This document shows, in pieces, positions 47,614 through 57,436 of a stretch of DNA of 64,000 bases (position 1 is the first letter of the stretch; the number at the start of each line of letters is the position of its first letter). Under the pieces are notes generated by a model. The model saw nothing but the letters and a program-made list of their open reading frames with translations, was not told the origin of the DNA and did no database searches. The DNA is from Isochrysis galbana (Eukaryota > Haptophyta > Isochrysidales > Isochrysidaceae). The stretch is taken from positions 2,563,915 through 2,627,914 of the forward strand of contig CM030938.1 in the NCBI GenBank assembly GCA_018136815.1. Direction: 5' to 3'. The translations under genes were made by a program, and so were the position numbers.

Positions 47614-50600
47614 ATGCCCTCCCTCTCGGAGCCGCTGCTCTCGCCGCGAGAGCCGTCGCACGGCGTGCTCTACGCGGCACTCTCCGCTCTCGCGCTCTAC
47701 ACACTCTGTACCTCGGAGACGGTCCGCACACTCGTGCTCAAAGACTTCAGTGTGCTCGGTGCCACACTCCTCGTCGCGCTGCTGTGAGCCCGCACTCCGC
47801 CACCACGCCTCTACCCGCACTGCACGCGCGCTCAACAAGGTCTGAAGATACGTGTGCCTTTCACGGTTGGATTACGCTGGACTGAACAGGCCAAGGCGCC
47901 TCTGCGTCGCCTTTGCTCAGGTGTAGCCCTACACTATGGCTCACGAGCCTGTGCCTCTACCAATATGTCTCAACGATTGCGGTGCGTCCTAACTCGGGAC
48001 GCCTCGACTGGACTTGGATTGCCTTTGTTTACGGCGTGCTCACAACATTATTCACATTCCTGCTGGGGTTCTTCGCGTCATGGACCGTCGGCAACTCTGC
48101 ATTTGCTCCGCTCGTCGGGGCGTTCATGCAATTCCGGATTGCTCCGAATGCCACAATGCCGCTGCCACACCTCGTGTGGTCTCTTTTCGCAAACATCTCC
48201 ATGCCCGGGGTCGAAGTGCTGGTTGATGCTGGTACGGTGAGAGCCAGCCAATATAGAGACGAGCCGAGCCAACGCTTCAGCTACAGCGAAACAGAGCCGG
48301 TGGACGTCTTCTCACCAAGTGAGCTTGCATCATCTGCTGTTGGTCGGACCAGCTCCTTCTTGTCCCGCTTTTTGGCTACGCTTCCGGCTACGGTTCCCCT
48401 CTACCTACCATCCTCGCTCACACTCGAGCCTTACCGTTTGCCGGAGGGCGGTCTGGAGCTCCACTGGTGGACCGCTGGTGCGGCACTCGGCATTTTCGTG
48501 CTGTGTACTTTTTTTGCGCAGCAGTTGGGCAAGTGGCTCGCCATGGGTTGTGGAGGCGGCCCAACGATGTGGCGGTGCACACGAGTCCTGAATGGTAAGG
48601 AAGGGCGGGCAGAGATGGAGCGGTTACGCGAATATGTTGCTCGAGCGTGCGCAACGCAGGTACGTCTTGCTCCCTTTGCGCCCTGGCGCAGAGGGGAATA
48701 GCACGTGGGACCATTGTCATTAAGGGAGGTGACACCTGGCAGCACATTGGCTCAGCACACAACCGATCCCTTCCCACCCATCCCATGGCCTCATGTTTGC
48801 AGTCCTCCAAATACAATTTCGGCCTTGAATTGCGTGACGCATGGCGCGTGTCCAACCCTCACCTCGACGCCGCCTACGAGGCACTTGCAGCAGCGCGCTC
48901 AAATGCGGGGATGGCGTCTAACCGCCAACTGCTCTTCCACGGCACTCCGATTGAGAATGCTCATGCCATTCTCTCAGAGGGCTTCCGATTGCCAGCCCAC
49001 GCGGGGATGTTTGGTGCGAGCCTTGCTGCTAGATGCTAGCCAATCGATGCTTCCCCGCATTAGGTGGACCAGCGTCTACTACGCGGGTAGAGAACTGCTT
49101 GGGCGCGCGGCTTTTTCTGGCGGCATCTTGCTGCTGCACTCGCTCTGCCCGTTGCGCGGTGATCACTACCTCCTCTTCACGCATGTTCTCTGTACCACAC
49201 GACTCCCACGCTCTCACCGACGATAGCTTTATCTCGCAATACGGGCTTGCGTGTTTGACTTTTCAGGTCGTGGCATCTATTTTGCTGACTGCCCTCTCAA
49301 GTCCCTCCAGTACACGAGCCCTTTCTCTTCAGTCAAGACGATGCTTGTTTGTGAGGTTGAGTTGGGCAACCCAATGAAGGTCAAGTGAGTTTAACTGCTC
49401 GACCCTATCCCACCTCCCATAGAGTGTGCAGCCATCTACCGCTCCCTTTTTGATTCGTGGCAGGACTGCTCGCAGCAATCTCGACCCCACAAGTCAGCTC
49501 TACGATGAGGGCTTCGACTCTGTGGCGGCCTCGGCATCTTGGGGTGGGCTTCGTGTTCCTGAATTCGTCATCTATCGGCGGGAGCAGTGTGTCCCAAGAT
49601 ACATCCTTGCTGTGCGTCAGGTGACTCCTTCCCGTCCCCAGGGCGTTTCCCTTGCATCTGTGGGAGGTATGCGGCTCTGCGCTTAAGACGGCTTCCCATG
49701 GCGTCTAAAGGGTGATTGCAGTGCTTCTCGATTTGCCTTGACAGGTGCCGGCCAAGTCGCAGCAGGCGCTACGCCCTTCGCCGATGTCTGACAACGTGGA
49801 CTGGACTCAGATTTGTCAGCGGAATGTGAAACACACGCTAGGAGAGCGGTTGGCACGGGATGCTCGACAGGAGTCTGCTGCAGATCTGGAGTTGGGTGAG
49901 GCGCCGAGTAGTAGCGATGCTCCCGCAATGGCATCTAGGCCCCGGTCGGTCGATGTCGTAGGCGAGGTTGAGGGGTGCCTCGATGCGGCCGATGGTGATG
50001 CCGGAGGCTTCTTGGCGAATGGCTCGCTCATTCACCGGCCTACAGGGTCAGGGGAGGGAAAGCGCGAGCTTCTAATGTGCTACGATGAGCGCACGATGAC
50101 ACTCGTCTTTTATTGCAAGAAACCTATTGACGCAATCGTGCCTACGAGTCGCCAGCAGTCGAGGTCTTTTCTAGCGGACGCCTCTGGCTCGTCCCTTGCG
50201 TGCGAAAATGCACGCAACGCTCACAACAGCCTCAGTGAATACGTAAGCCTCGTCGACGCTGTGGGCCTTGAGCATGTACGCTCTGTCGAGCCCACGAGCA
50301 ACACGTCCTTAGACATGAAGGAGGGATGCAACATTGCGCTGACTGTGTACTATGCCCCTCGCCGTACGGGAGGCCCGTCCTCATTTTTCAGCTGGCTAGG
50401 GAACACTGCCACTACTACCATTCGATTGGTGCGTCTTGACGGCGAGAGTCTCGAAGAGATGTCACAGCGACGCGACCGGATACTCTTCATCTTGCGCTCA
50501 CTAATGCTGAAGATGCCAACTAGGTTTACCAAGCGTGAGGTGCCACAATCGGGCACGTGGATCATCGACGAGGTGACGCTCGCAGCTAGGCCCAAGCTGC

Positions 50601-52056
50601 GCAACGAGGAGATTCGACGGATGCTTGGACGGCCCAAAGGATTGCGCGAGGAGTTCAGTGAGGTGAGCGCTATGGCTGGATTCGGCCGCGGCTCCACCCC
50701 GGAATGGCATGGCGCAAGCGGGGCCCTTCCTAGTCTACGTCGCCCAGCCAGCTCACCTTGCGGCCCGCCTTCTTCTCTTTCCAGATCTGCGAGAGATGGC
50801 GGGAGTTGTGCAACTGCGACGCTATGCGCTCGGGCTTTGCCGAGTTCACGCAAGGCTCCCGCCTCGAGGTCGCGCTGAAGCTGATCTGCGTGCCCATTGC
50901 GCTTCCCATCGTCCTCGCGGTCATGCTCGTCTGGCGGGGCGTGCCAGCCTTGCTATCGCTCTGTCTCCTTAGCATCCTCACGGCTTTTCGTCTCGTCACA
51001 TTGGCGTGGGTCGCGGTGTTAAACTTAGTGGCCGCACATGCGAAGGCGCTAGTCTTTGCCATCTATGATAGGTGCCTCGCTCCGATACTGCGAGTCGTCC
51101 ACACGCTCGTCGTTCGGCCTCTGCAGGCAGGGGGGGTCGCGGCCGTCCATGCACTCTTGCCTATCCTTGCGGCCGTAGCCCATGCCGCGTCGTGGACGTG
51201 CATCAATTGCATTCGTCTCCTGCGTGTTGCATGCAAGGGTCTGACAAAGTTGGACGAGCTTGTTTCCTCGGCTTTTGTTGGCAGCATTACACTGGTGTGG
51301 AATGTGGTCCTCGCCTTCCAAAAGTGCTTGAAGGCCATCTGTGGCGGATGCTGCGAGCAAACGACGGAATTTCTCCTCGCTTGTTGGCGAATCATATTGA
51401 GCACCTTTCGGATTCTCGGGAGTACGCTTGGCGCTATTCTACGATTCGTGTGGAGGCAAGTGTTTTGGGTGCTCTCCTGGATTGCTTCCACTGTCGCCAC
51501 CCTTATCCGCGCATTCTTCTCAGCCGTCTTTGCCGTCGCAAAGGCAGTTTCGCATGTCCTCACACCGATGTTCCAGACGCTCTACGGCTGGGTTCTCATC
51601 CTCGGCCACCTTCTCTGGACCGGCACCACGGCGACGGCCTCGGCGCTCTTCGCTGCCGTCTCGGCGAGTATTCGAGTCGCTGTGGCACTTGTCTTCGCGA
51701 TCCTTACTCCCGTCACGCGTCTATCCATTGCAATCTACGTCGGATTGCTAGTGCCGATAGGGAGAGGCATGCTGTCTGTCGCCCAAACGATTGCCGGCGT
51801 GATCCTCACCGTCATCGGCGCGGTCGCCGCCGCGGTGGGTCTAGTAGCTCATGCCATTTCTACACTCATCGGTGGTGTCTTCCAAACTGTTAGCGGCGTG
51901 GTCATCGCGGTGGCAAATGTCGTCGGAGCAGTCGCTGCTGCAGTTGGCCGGGCAGTGGGGGCGGTAATCGACGCCGTGGTGGAAGTCGTGATCGCTATTA
52001 TCAACATCTTTACGGGGCGGGGCAAAGGAAGTGCTCACGGGTATGGAATGGTATAA
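47614..52056 (+). CDS. Polytopic membrane protein with a central PARP catalytic domain, seven exons, 1194 aa
   Basis: Exons 47614-47783, 47921-48659, 48803-49013, 49267-49384, 49464-49620, 49745-50662 and 50785-52056 join in phase. Hydrophobic segments lie at about 18-32, 46-76, 87-112 and 238-258. Residues 304-465 form a PARP catalytic domain: LLFHGTPIENAHAILSEGF, GMFGRGIYFADCPLKSLQY, TMLVCEVELG, YDEGFDSVAA and VPEFVIYRREQCVPRYIL. The ADP-ribosyltransferase triad is complete: H349, Y378 and E446. Residues 466-771 are unassigned; 772-1194 are an exceptionally long Ala/Val/Ile-rich helical region that begins with strong hydrophobic helices (ICVPIALPIVLAVMLVW) and ends in quasi-repeats such as VIAVANVVGAVAAAVGRAVG. 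ADP-ribosylation using NAD at a membrane is expected. Membrane topology and the single-transcript model are inferred from phase. Confidence 0.85.
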
Positions 52057-52317
52057 GGTCGGCTGGTTGCATACTAAAACGCACGAACTTCTGGGCCGGG
52101 AGGATAAACCCCCTACTCGCTCGACATGAGCGTTTGGTACTCGGAACGCCACAAGGGGGAACCTCAGGGCACACACCGCCACCAGTTGCATTGCGCTTCA
52201 TTTGCGTCTCTCCTCGCCGATGGTTCCTCCTCGCCGATGCTTAGTACCGGCACCTTGTACTAGTGACTCGGCTGTGCTGCGTCCCCGTGGCGCGTGCGCA
52301 GCTCATGCTTTCTATGG
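52057..52317. other. 3' flank of the PARP gene
   Basis: No gene recognised. Confidence 0.4.
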
Positions 52318-52527
52318 TCATGATATGCACTGATTCCTCAGAAAAGGTAATCCGTCATAGTGAATTCTACAGAAGTCTGTGATTATGAATCTCCATACTC
52401 CATACCAGCAAGTATAAGGTGCTGAGTGCCGTTGGGGTTGTGCCTTCGCCTTCGGGGTATATGAATTAATTGTAAGTCGTTGATTCCGCCCTACTTTTTG
52501 TTGGCCTCTTGGGTCTTGAGGGCTCAA
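52318..52527 (-). pseudogene. ORF1-like retroelement fragment
   Basis: Encodes PYTCWYGVWRFIITDFCRI followed by HYDGLPFL, matching the AWRYIxxDFY segment of the proteins at 31643 and 36062. Both ends are lost. Confidence 0.5.
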
Positions 52528-52734
52528 CTAAGTGCTTATAGTTAGTTCGCCCATGGGGGGGCACGAGCCCCTCTCTCTCTCCACTCCTCCCCTGCTCAGG
52601 GGGAGGAACCACCCACCCTCTTGGCATGCCTGATGGCTTGCCAGGAGCACACTACACACTACCTTGCTGACCCATTCCTTTCCTCACAGGCCCGCCTGAC
52701 TCGCCCATCCCTGGCCTGTCGGGGCCAACCCAAG

Positions 52735-52870
52735 GCGAGAAGCGTTCAATCGCCATCACCCACAGATGGAAAAGCATTCAATCGCCACCAGCCCACACAT
52801 GGAAAAGCGTTCAATCGCCATCACCCCCACGTATGAAAAAGCGTTCAATCGCCATCACCTCCCCTTTCCC
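52735..52870 (+). repeat. Minisatellite, about 30-33 bp unit (aaaagcgttcaatcgccatc)
   Basis: Four units, each with agcgttcaatcgccatcacc and variable cacacatgg-type spacers. The same unit is present inverted at 56355-56580, and single units occur at 53195 and 55995. Confidence 0.8.
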
Positions 52871-53103
52871 CGCACGGGCCTATGACGTACGTGTTCCCCA
52901 TTTGACACCGTGACGATCCGCGATTTTGAGGAAGACCAAAAGCGTTCAATTATCCCCATCCCTGCTAACACCTTTTGTTGTCACCTGAAGGTTACTTGAC
53001 TCAACTTGACACTTCACATGTTGAAACAGTGACGTGGTCTGACTCCATTCCTTCGATTTGGGGCAGGGTCGATATCTCGTTGAAATCACGATCCACGTCT
53101 CAC

Positions 53104-53178
53104 ACACGCTCATTATATTTTTGACAGCATCGGATTGACCAACCTCAGTGTGACGTTAGCTAGTGTATTGATGGGGCG
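53104..53178 (+). repeat. Direct repeat, about 70 bp, paired with 56674-56742
   Basis: Both contain cacgctcattata, then gattgaccaacctcagtgtg and acgttagctagtgtattgat. The pair brackets 3.5 kb containing the 151-bp-repeat element, AT-rich ORFs and a broken ankyrin gene. Confidence 0.75.
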
Positions 53179-53328
53179 TGACGTTAGTTAGTGGTGATTG
53201 AACGCTTCTCGCCTCAACGAAAGGGATGGGGATAACTGAACGCTTTTGGTCGTCAACGTTACCTTCTAGCATGAGGGCCTCGCATCTTTTGTTCATTCTT
53301 ACGCGAGACTGACAACACCCTATCCAAG

Positions 53329-54042
53329 GTGTCGTTCCGTCAAATGTGGGACATGAGTCGAATTGAGCGATCGAATGTCCACAGTTGTACACATAGCGTT
53401 ATTTTAAAATTAAATGTAGACTAGCGTAACATTCCCTGCTTCCCGCGACGCGTGTCCCCCCGGAGGGCGCCGTGTCGGCGCTTTTCGATTGTGATTACTT
53501 GTAACTATGGGCACGGCGCGATGTGCATCGGTCACCCCGCGGGGGCGCCGTGCATGCGCATAGAAACTTTTTCCCCTAAGGCCCACATTAACGTAAAGTA
53601 GCCGTATACGAGATGTTTCGTTGCGCAGCACGTGTGATTACTTGCAATCATTGTGCACGCCGTGCGTATGCGCATCGCCCCCCCCCCCTCGCGAGGGCGC
53701 CGTGCGTGCGCATAGAAACTTTTTCCCCTAAGGCCCACATTAACGTAAAGTAGCCATATACGATGTTTCGTTTACGCAGCACGTGTGATTACTTGCAATC
53801 ATTGTGCACGCCGTGCGTATGCGCATCGACTCCCCCCCTCGCGAGGGCGCCGTGCGTGCGCATAGAAACTGTTTTCCCTAAGGCCCACATTAACGTAAAG
53901 TAGTCATATACGAGATGTTTCGTTTGCAACATAGACCAAAAAGAAAACAAATAACCTTGCAATAATAATATTGGGCCTTGTAATTGTACAGACTGAAAAG
54001 AAAACAAATAACCTGGCCCTCTTTTGACGGAACGCGACTTCA
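53329..54042 (+). mobile_element. TIR-type element with about 150-bp internal tandem repeats (copy 2)
   Basis: Left end aggtgtcgttccgtcaaatg at 53329. Repeats with gcgcatagaaactttttccc at about 53554, 53709 and 53858. A possible right end ttttgacggaacgcgacttc at 54021-54040 would give imperfect inverted termini. An inverted relative of 27964-28534. Confidence 0.7.
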
Positions 54043-54184
54043 CCAATGTCCTTACATCTTTCTTGATATTATCATCTGACAGAATCGAATTCAAATCATG
54101 TGCATTTGGATTACCAATGTTATCCATTTGGTGTACTAACCCCGCATTTTGTACAATTTGCTTGAGCTCATCGTTGTTATTCAT
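53960..54184 (-). CDS. AT-rich short ORF starting MNNNDELKQIVQNAG
   Basis: From ATG 54184: MNNNDELKQIVQNAGLVHQM, then GNPNAHDLNSILSDDNIKKD, low in GC and Asn/Asp-rich. The frame continues into the repeat element, so the true C-terminus is lost. Similar start at 36726 (MVNNNDLK). No function recognised. Confidence 0.35.
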
Positions 54185-54407
54185 GTAAATATTTTTTTTG
54201 GGTGTAGCAGTTCCCTGAGCAGTTCCCTGCAGTTGAGCAGTTCCCTGCAGTTTAGCAGTAGTTCCCTGCAGTTGAGCAGTAGTTCCCTGCAGTCCGCCCC
54301 CCCCCCCCCCTGCCTGCCTCCCCCCCTGCCGCCCACCCTTACCAGCCCCCCTCTCCCTTCAGAGCCCTCCTCTCCCCTGTCACCCTCCCCGTGTTACCAG
54401 AATCGCG

Positions 54408-54983
54408 ATGGACTCCTCTTCTGTGAAGCGTCCTATGGAACCAGACGAAGAGACGCGTCAAGTGTCACCTCACCTGTCTGGACGTCGCAACGGGAAGCTT
54501 CTGTGGGAGTATTGCACTACGAATCAATTCCCACCTATAGAGGACTTGGGTCAGGACACAAGACATCGACTTCATGTATGTAGATGATTGCCATCAGACC
54601 ACTTCACTGATGGAGGCATCCTCTCGCGGGCATTTCTGGTGCGTGAAGAACACATTGGAGTTGTTCAAGGATCGGCAGAAGAGTGCATCTGCAATGGTGA
54701 CGTTTGTCAACCAGGTTGGAGCTACCCAGAAGCAGACCGCCCTTATAATGGCTGCCAAGCGAGGTCATGCTCATATTGTGGTTGAACTCCTCAATGCCGG
54801 ATGCCGGTGCCATGATTGAAGCCGTGGATGATGATGGATATACTCCTCTACTTCATGCCTGTAAGATGAATCACATAGAAGTGGCCGAAGTGCTCCTTGC
54901 GAATGGTGCTCACATCAGCAACACAATTCTTCAGATGACGAACGATGACATAATGCTCGATCTACTGACGCGTGCTGGGGCTT
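54408..54983 (+). pseudogene. Ankyrin-repeat gene, frame-broken (possible 22-nt intron plus a 7-bp duplication)
   Basis: The frame from ATG 54408 (MDSSSVKRPMEPDEE) runs to HRLH at 54572. A 22-nt segment gtatgtagatgattgccatc-ag follows, with intron-like ends, after which the frame resumes in phase as TTSLMEASSRGHFWCVKN. It continues QTALIMAAKRGHAHIVVELL to about 54799, where atgccgg is duplicated in tandem and shifts the frame. The next ankyrin unit (DDGYTPLLHACKMNHIEVAE and VLLANGAHIS) is in the shifted frame and ends at 54983. Ankyrin identity is firm. Whether it is a pseudogene or carries real tiny introns is open; all other introns here are 79 nt or longer. Confidence 0.6.
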
Positions 54984-55456
54984 GAAAGGACCTCCCCCAA
55001 CTTGGAGTGCATTTCGGTGGTAGAACTGACACGAGTGTGAGGGGAGAGATTTATTTTGTTGGGGGGGGAGTGATTTTCAATTGACCCTGCCCATACTGCA
55101 CGATGTGATACATTAACGTGATGTACGCTTGGTGTCATGACACATCCCCTGAAGTCCAGCGAGAGGTTGGTGGGAGAAGGGCGAGAGTGCACAACATGGT
55201 GGCAGGTGATGTCGGTTTACTACAGCAAAAATTGTGTAGATTAAATAAGAATAGAACCCTTCATGACATATTACACCAAGCTTCCGTGGCTCGCTTTAGG
55301 TCCACAACGTGACCTTCTAGCGTGGGGGAGGGGGTGTCGCATCCCCGCCACGCTTGGCAAAGTGTGAGATCTCTCCCACGTCTTGTAGATTTTGCAGCAA
55401 CAACCACGAAATGGAAGCTTTGATGGAAACACTTTCGCCTTCACCAACGTGATGCT
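54984..55456. other. Intergenic; no gene recognised
   Basis: At 55300-55330 there is a cacaacgtgaccttctag motif, a weak match to the TIR ends. Otherwise nothing identified. Confidence 0.4.
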
Positions 55457-55699
55457 TTATTTCACGTCATTGCAATTCCAATATTTGTACTGTTCTAACT
55501 CTGCGGTGAAGTTGGAGTCCTGCTGGAGCTCGTTACAAATATATGAGGACAGTGTATCATTATCCACAAAATCAGTGTAGGCGAACCAGTCATTGTCAGG
55601 AAGACTTACTATGCTCATAGACGCTAGTGATTCCACGCGCGGACGCTTGCTGTTTCCTATCAGAGCATGAATGACATCTTGGGGATTCCTTTCGCTCAT
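55457..55699 (-). CDS. AT-rich ORF, 80 aa, unknown
   Basis: ATG at 55699: MSERNPQDVIHALIGNSKRP, later LPDNDWFAYTDFVDNDTLSS and ELQQDSNFTAELEQYKYWN. Composition is acidic and Asn/Asp-rich, distinct from host genes, and looks like a folded small protein. No family recognised. Confidence 0.4.
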   Translation of the reverse strand: MSERNPQDVIHALIGNSKRPRVESLASMSIVSLPDNDWFAYTDFVDNDTLSSYICNELQQDSNFTAELEQYKYWNCNDVK

Positions 55700-55756
55700 A
55701 GAAAGCGCTCGTGGTACTATGAATAGTTGACTATTTTTTTTGTCACTGACGAGCAC

Positions 55757-56017
55757 TCAAGTATCAGTGATGAAGACTGGGGACAAATTACTACAGGAGA
55801 GTTTAGAAAGCCCTTCGTTCAGGCTGACATCGCCGCGCGAGCATTATCGCCATGAACAGCGCGTCTGCGGAAGCCTTTGCTCGTGAGCGATCTCCGCGGG
55901 GTCTGCGGCAGCCACATCTGCTCTCTTCAAAACTTTCCTCTCGACCAACTTCCCCGGATCTCCGTCGTGCCACGTGGATTGGGATGGGTGATGGTGATTG
56001 AGCGCTTCTCGCCTTTT
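55757..56017. other. Intergenic
   Basis: One isolated minisatellite unit (gatggtgattgagcgcttct) at about 55990. Nothing else identified. Confidence 0.4.
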
Positions 56018-56266
56018 TTATATCATCTTCACGTCCCTAACATACTGATTCCCTGGGGGTGAATCTGATCTTTCTGCAAGAAACCTAATAGATTTGATAC
56101 TATTGATAATGTTGTCGATCTCAGTATCATTACCAACTTTAATTTTGTCTTGTGCAATTAACCTCTCGATTATAAGAGATAGCTTACTGATGCAAAGTGC
56201 CAGATTCTCAGTAGATCCGCCGTTTCCGTATAGCATTTTTCGCGCAAGTTCATCGTGAGGAGTCAT
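56018..56266 (-). CDS. AT-rich ORF of the C-[IF]-S-K-L family, 82 aa
   Basis: ATG at 56266: MTPHDELARKMLYGNGGSTE, then NLALCISKLSLIIERLIAQD and DTEIDNIINSIKSIRFLAER. It resembles the two copies in the AT-rich insert at 2150-2640. The longest and least damaged copy. It sits directly beside the inverted minisatellite. Function unknown; helical throughout by composition. Confidence 0.45.
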   Translation of the reverse strand: MTPHDELARKMLYGNGGSTENLALCISKLSLIIERLIAQDKIKVGNDTEIDNIINSIKSIRFLAERSDSPPGNQYVRDVKMI

Positions 56267-56354
56267 TTTAGTATGTATATGAAAAAAATATTCGACCCCC
56301 CTTGGGTCTGACGCAGGCTGATGGCGAAGGGGCGGCGACATTGCGGTGGGGGTG

Positions 56355-56580
56355 ATGGCGATTGAACGCGTTCCACGTGTAGGCTGATGGTGATTGAACG
56401 CTTTTCTTTGATGTGGGTGATGGTGATTGAGCGCTTTTCTATGCTGTGGGTGATGGTGATTGAGCGCTTCTCGCCTGAAGACTGGACACGCACATTTAAA
56501 CCTATGCCCGGTACTATCTAGGAAATTCTGAAGGTGGTAAGCGTTCAACTCGCCATCACCCCCACACATGGAAAAGCATC
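56355..56580 (-). repeat. Minisatellite, inverted relative of 52735-52870
   Basis: Several ggtgatggcgattgaacgct-type units with 30-35 bp spacing on the plus strand, that is the 52.7-kb unit read in reverse. Confidence 0.75.
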
Positions 56581-56673
56581 TACTCCCTGCTCTACAAGAG
56601 TGCCCTTGGGCGCTTCTCGCGTGTATTAGGTCGCCGAGAACTAACGAGCCCTGAGAGCTGACGGAGTAGCACA

Positions 56674-56742
56674 CGCTCATTATAGTTTTGAGGCATTGGA
56701 TTGACCAACCTCAGTGTGACGTTAGCTAGTGTATTGATGCGA
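56674..56742 (+). repeat. Direct repeat paired with 53104-53178
   Basis: Same order of motifs as the 53.1-kb copy, through acgttagctagtgtattgat. Confidence 0.75.
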
Positions 56743-56819
56743 TGTGACAATTGATTTGTGAGACGAGTCTGAAGTTTCGACTTCTCTTCGAGCCCGATAG
56801 CTGCTTGTGGGGATGCCGC

Positions 56820-57000
56820 TTACGGCATCCCCCATGCGCAATCTCCCAAAAGCTCTCGGGGGATTTTCTCGGTCCCCCGGTAGCTCTCGGTGGGGCTGTT
56901 GGCGATCGGGTGAAAATTTCCCCCGGACAGCTCTCCGGGGCCCCTGATAGCTCCTGGGGGGCGTTGGCTCCTGGGGGGTAACATGTACATAGTATAGACG
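56820..57000. repeat. Repeat with ctcctggggggc blocks, inverted relative of 7020-7110
   Basis: Four blocks of agctctc(g/c)ggggg type, then gttggctcctggggggtaac. Short complementary halves could fold. Confidence 0.6.
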
Positions 57001-57436
57001 GCGGGTAGTGTGTACCTTCCCCTCCCCTCAAAGATGATGCCCCCGCAATTCCTCTCGGCAAATGAGCAATTCGGCCCGTTTCTTCACTGAAGACCGGACG
57101 AAACCAAATCGCTCACCGAAACACCGAGCCTGTGTTAACCACCTTTCACTCTGGCCTTCTCGTTTTCGACCTCGCCACTTTCAGTGTCGTTCCTCGATGT
57201 TTGCTAACCTGACTAATTGCGGGCGATACCTCAAGGTCAGATTTAGATGGGGCTGACCAGCGATCGATGGGATCGAAGGAAGTACCCTTGGTGCCCCCCT
57301 CGTGTTTGTCTTCATTGGAGGCAAGGGCCGCTGCTTCCGCCAGCTGAGTTTGTGATCTATCTGTTGACGCATGCGACATAGATAGTTGCGGCGGTGATAC
57401 GTAATGGAATCCTTTCAAGCCTTCCGGCGATGACTT
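57001..57436. other. Intergenic, 3' flank of the glycosyltransferase gene
   Basis: No gene recognised. Confidence 0.4.

Noticed and set aside
52735..52870. CRISPR-like regular repeats
   Set aside because: Units are contiguous and degenerate with short variable tails, in a eukaryotic intergenic region; this is a minisatellite.
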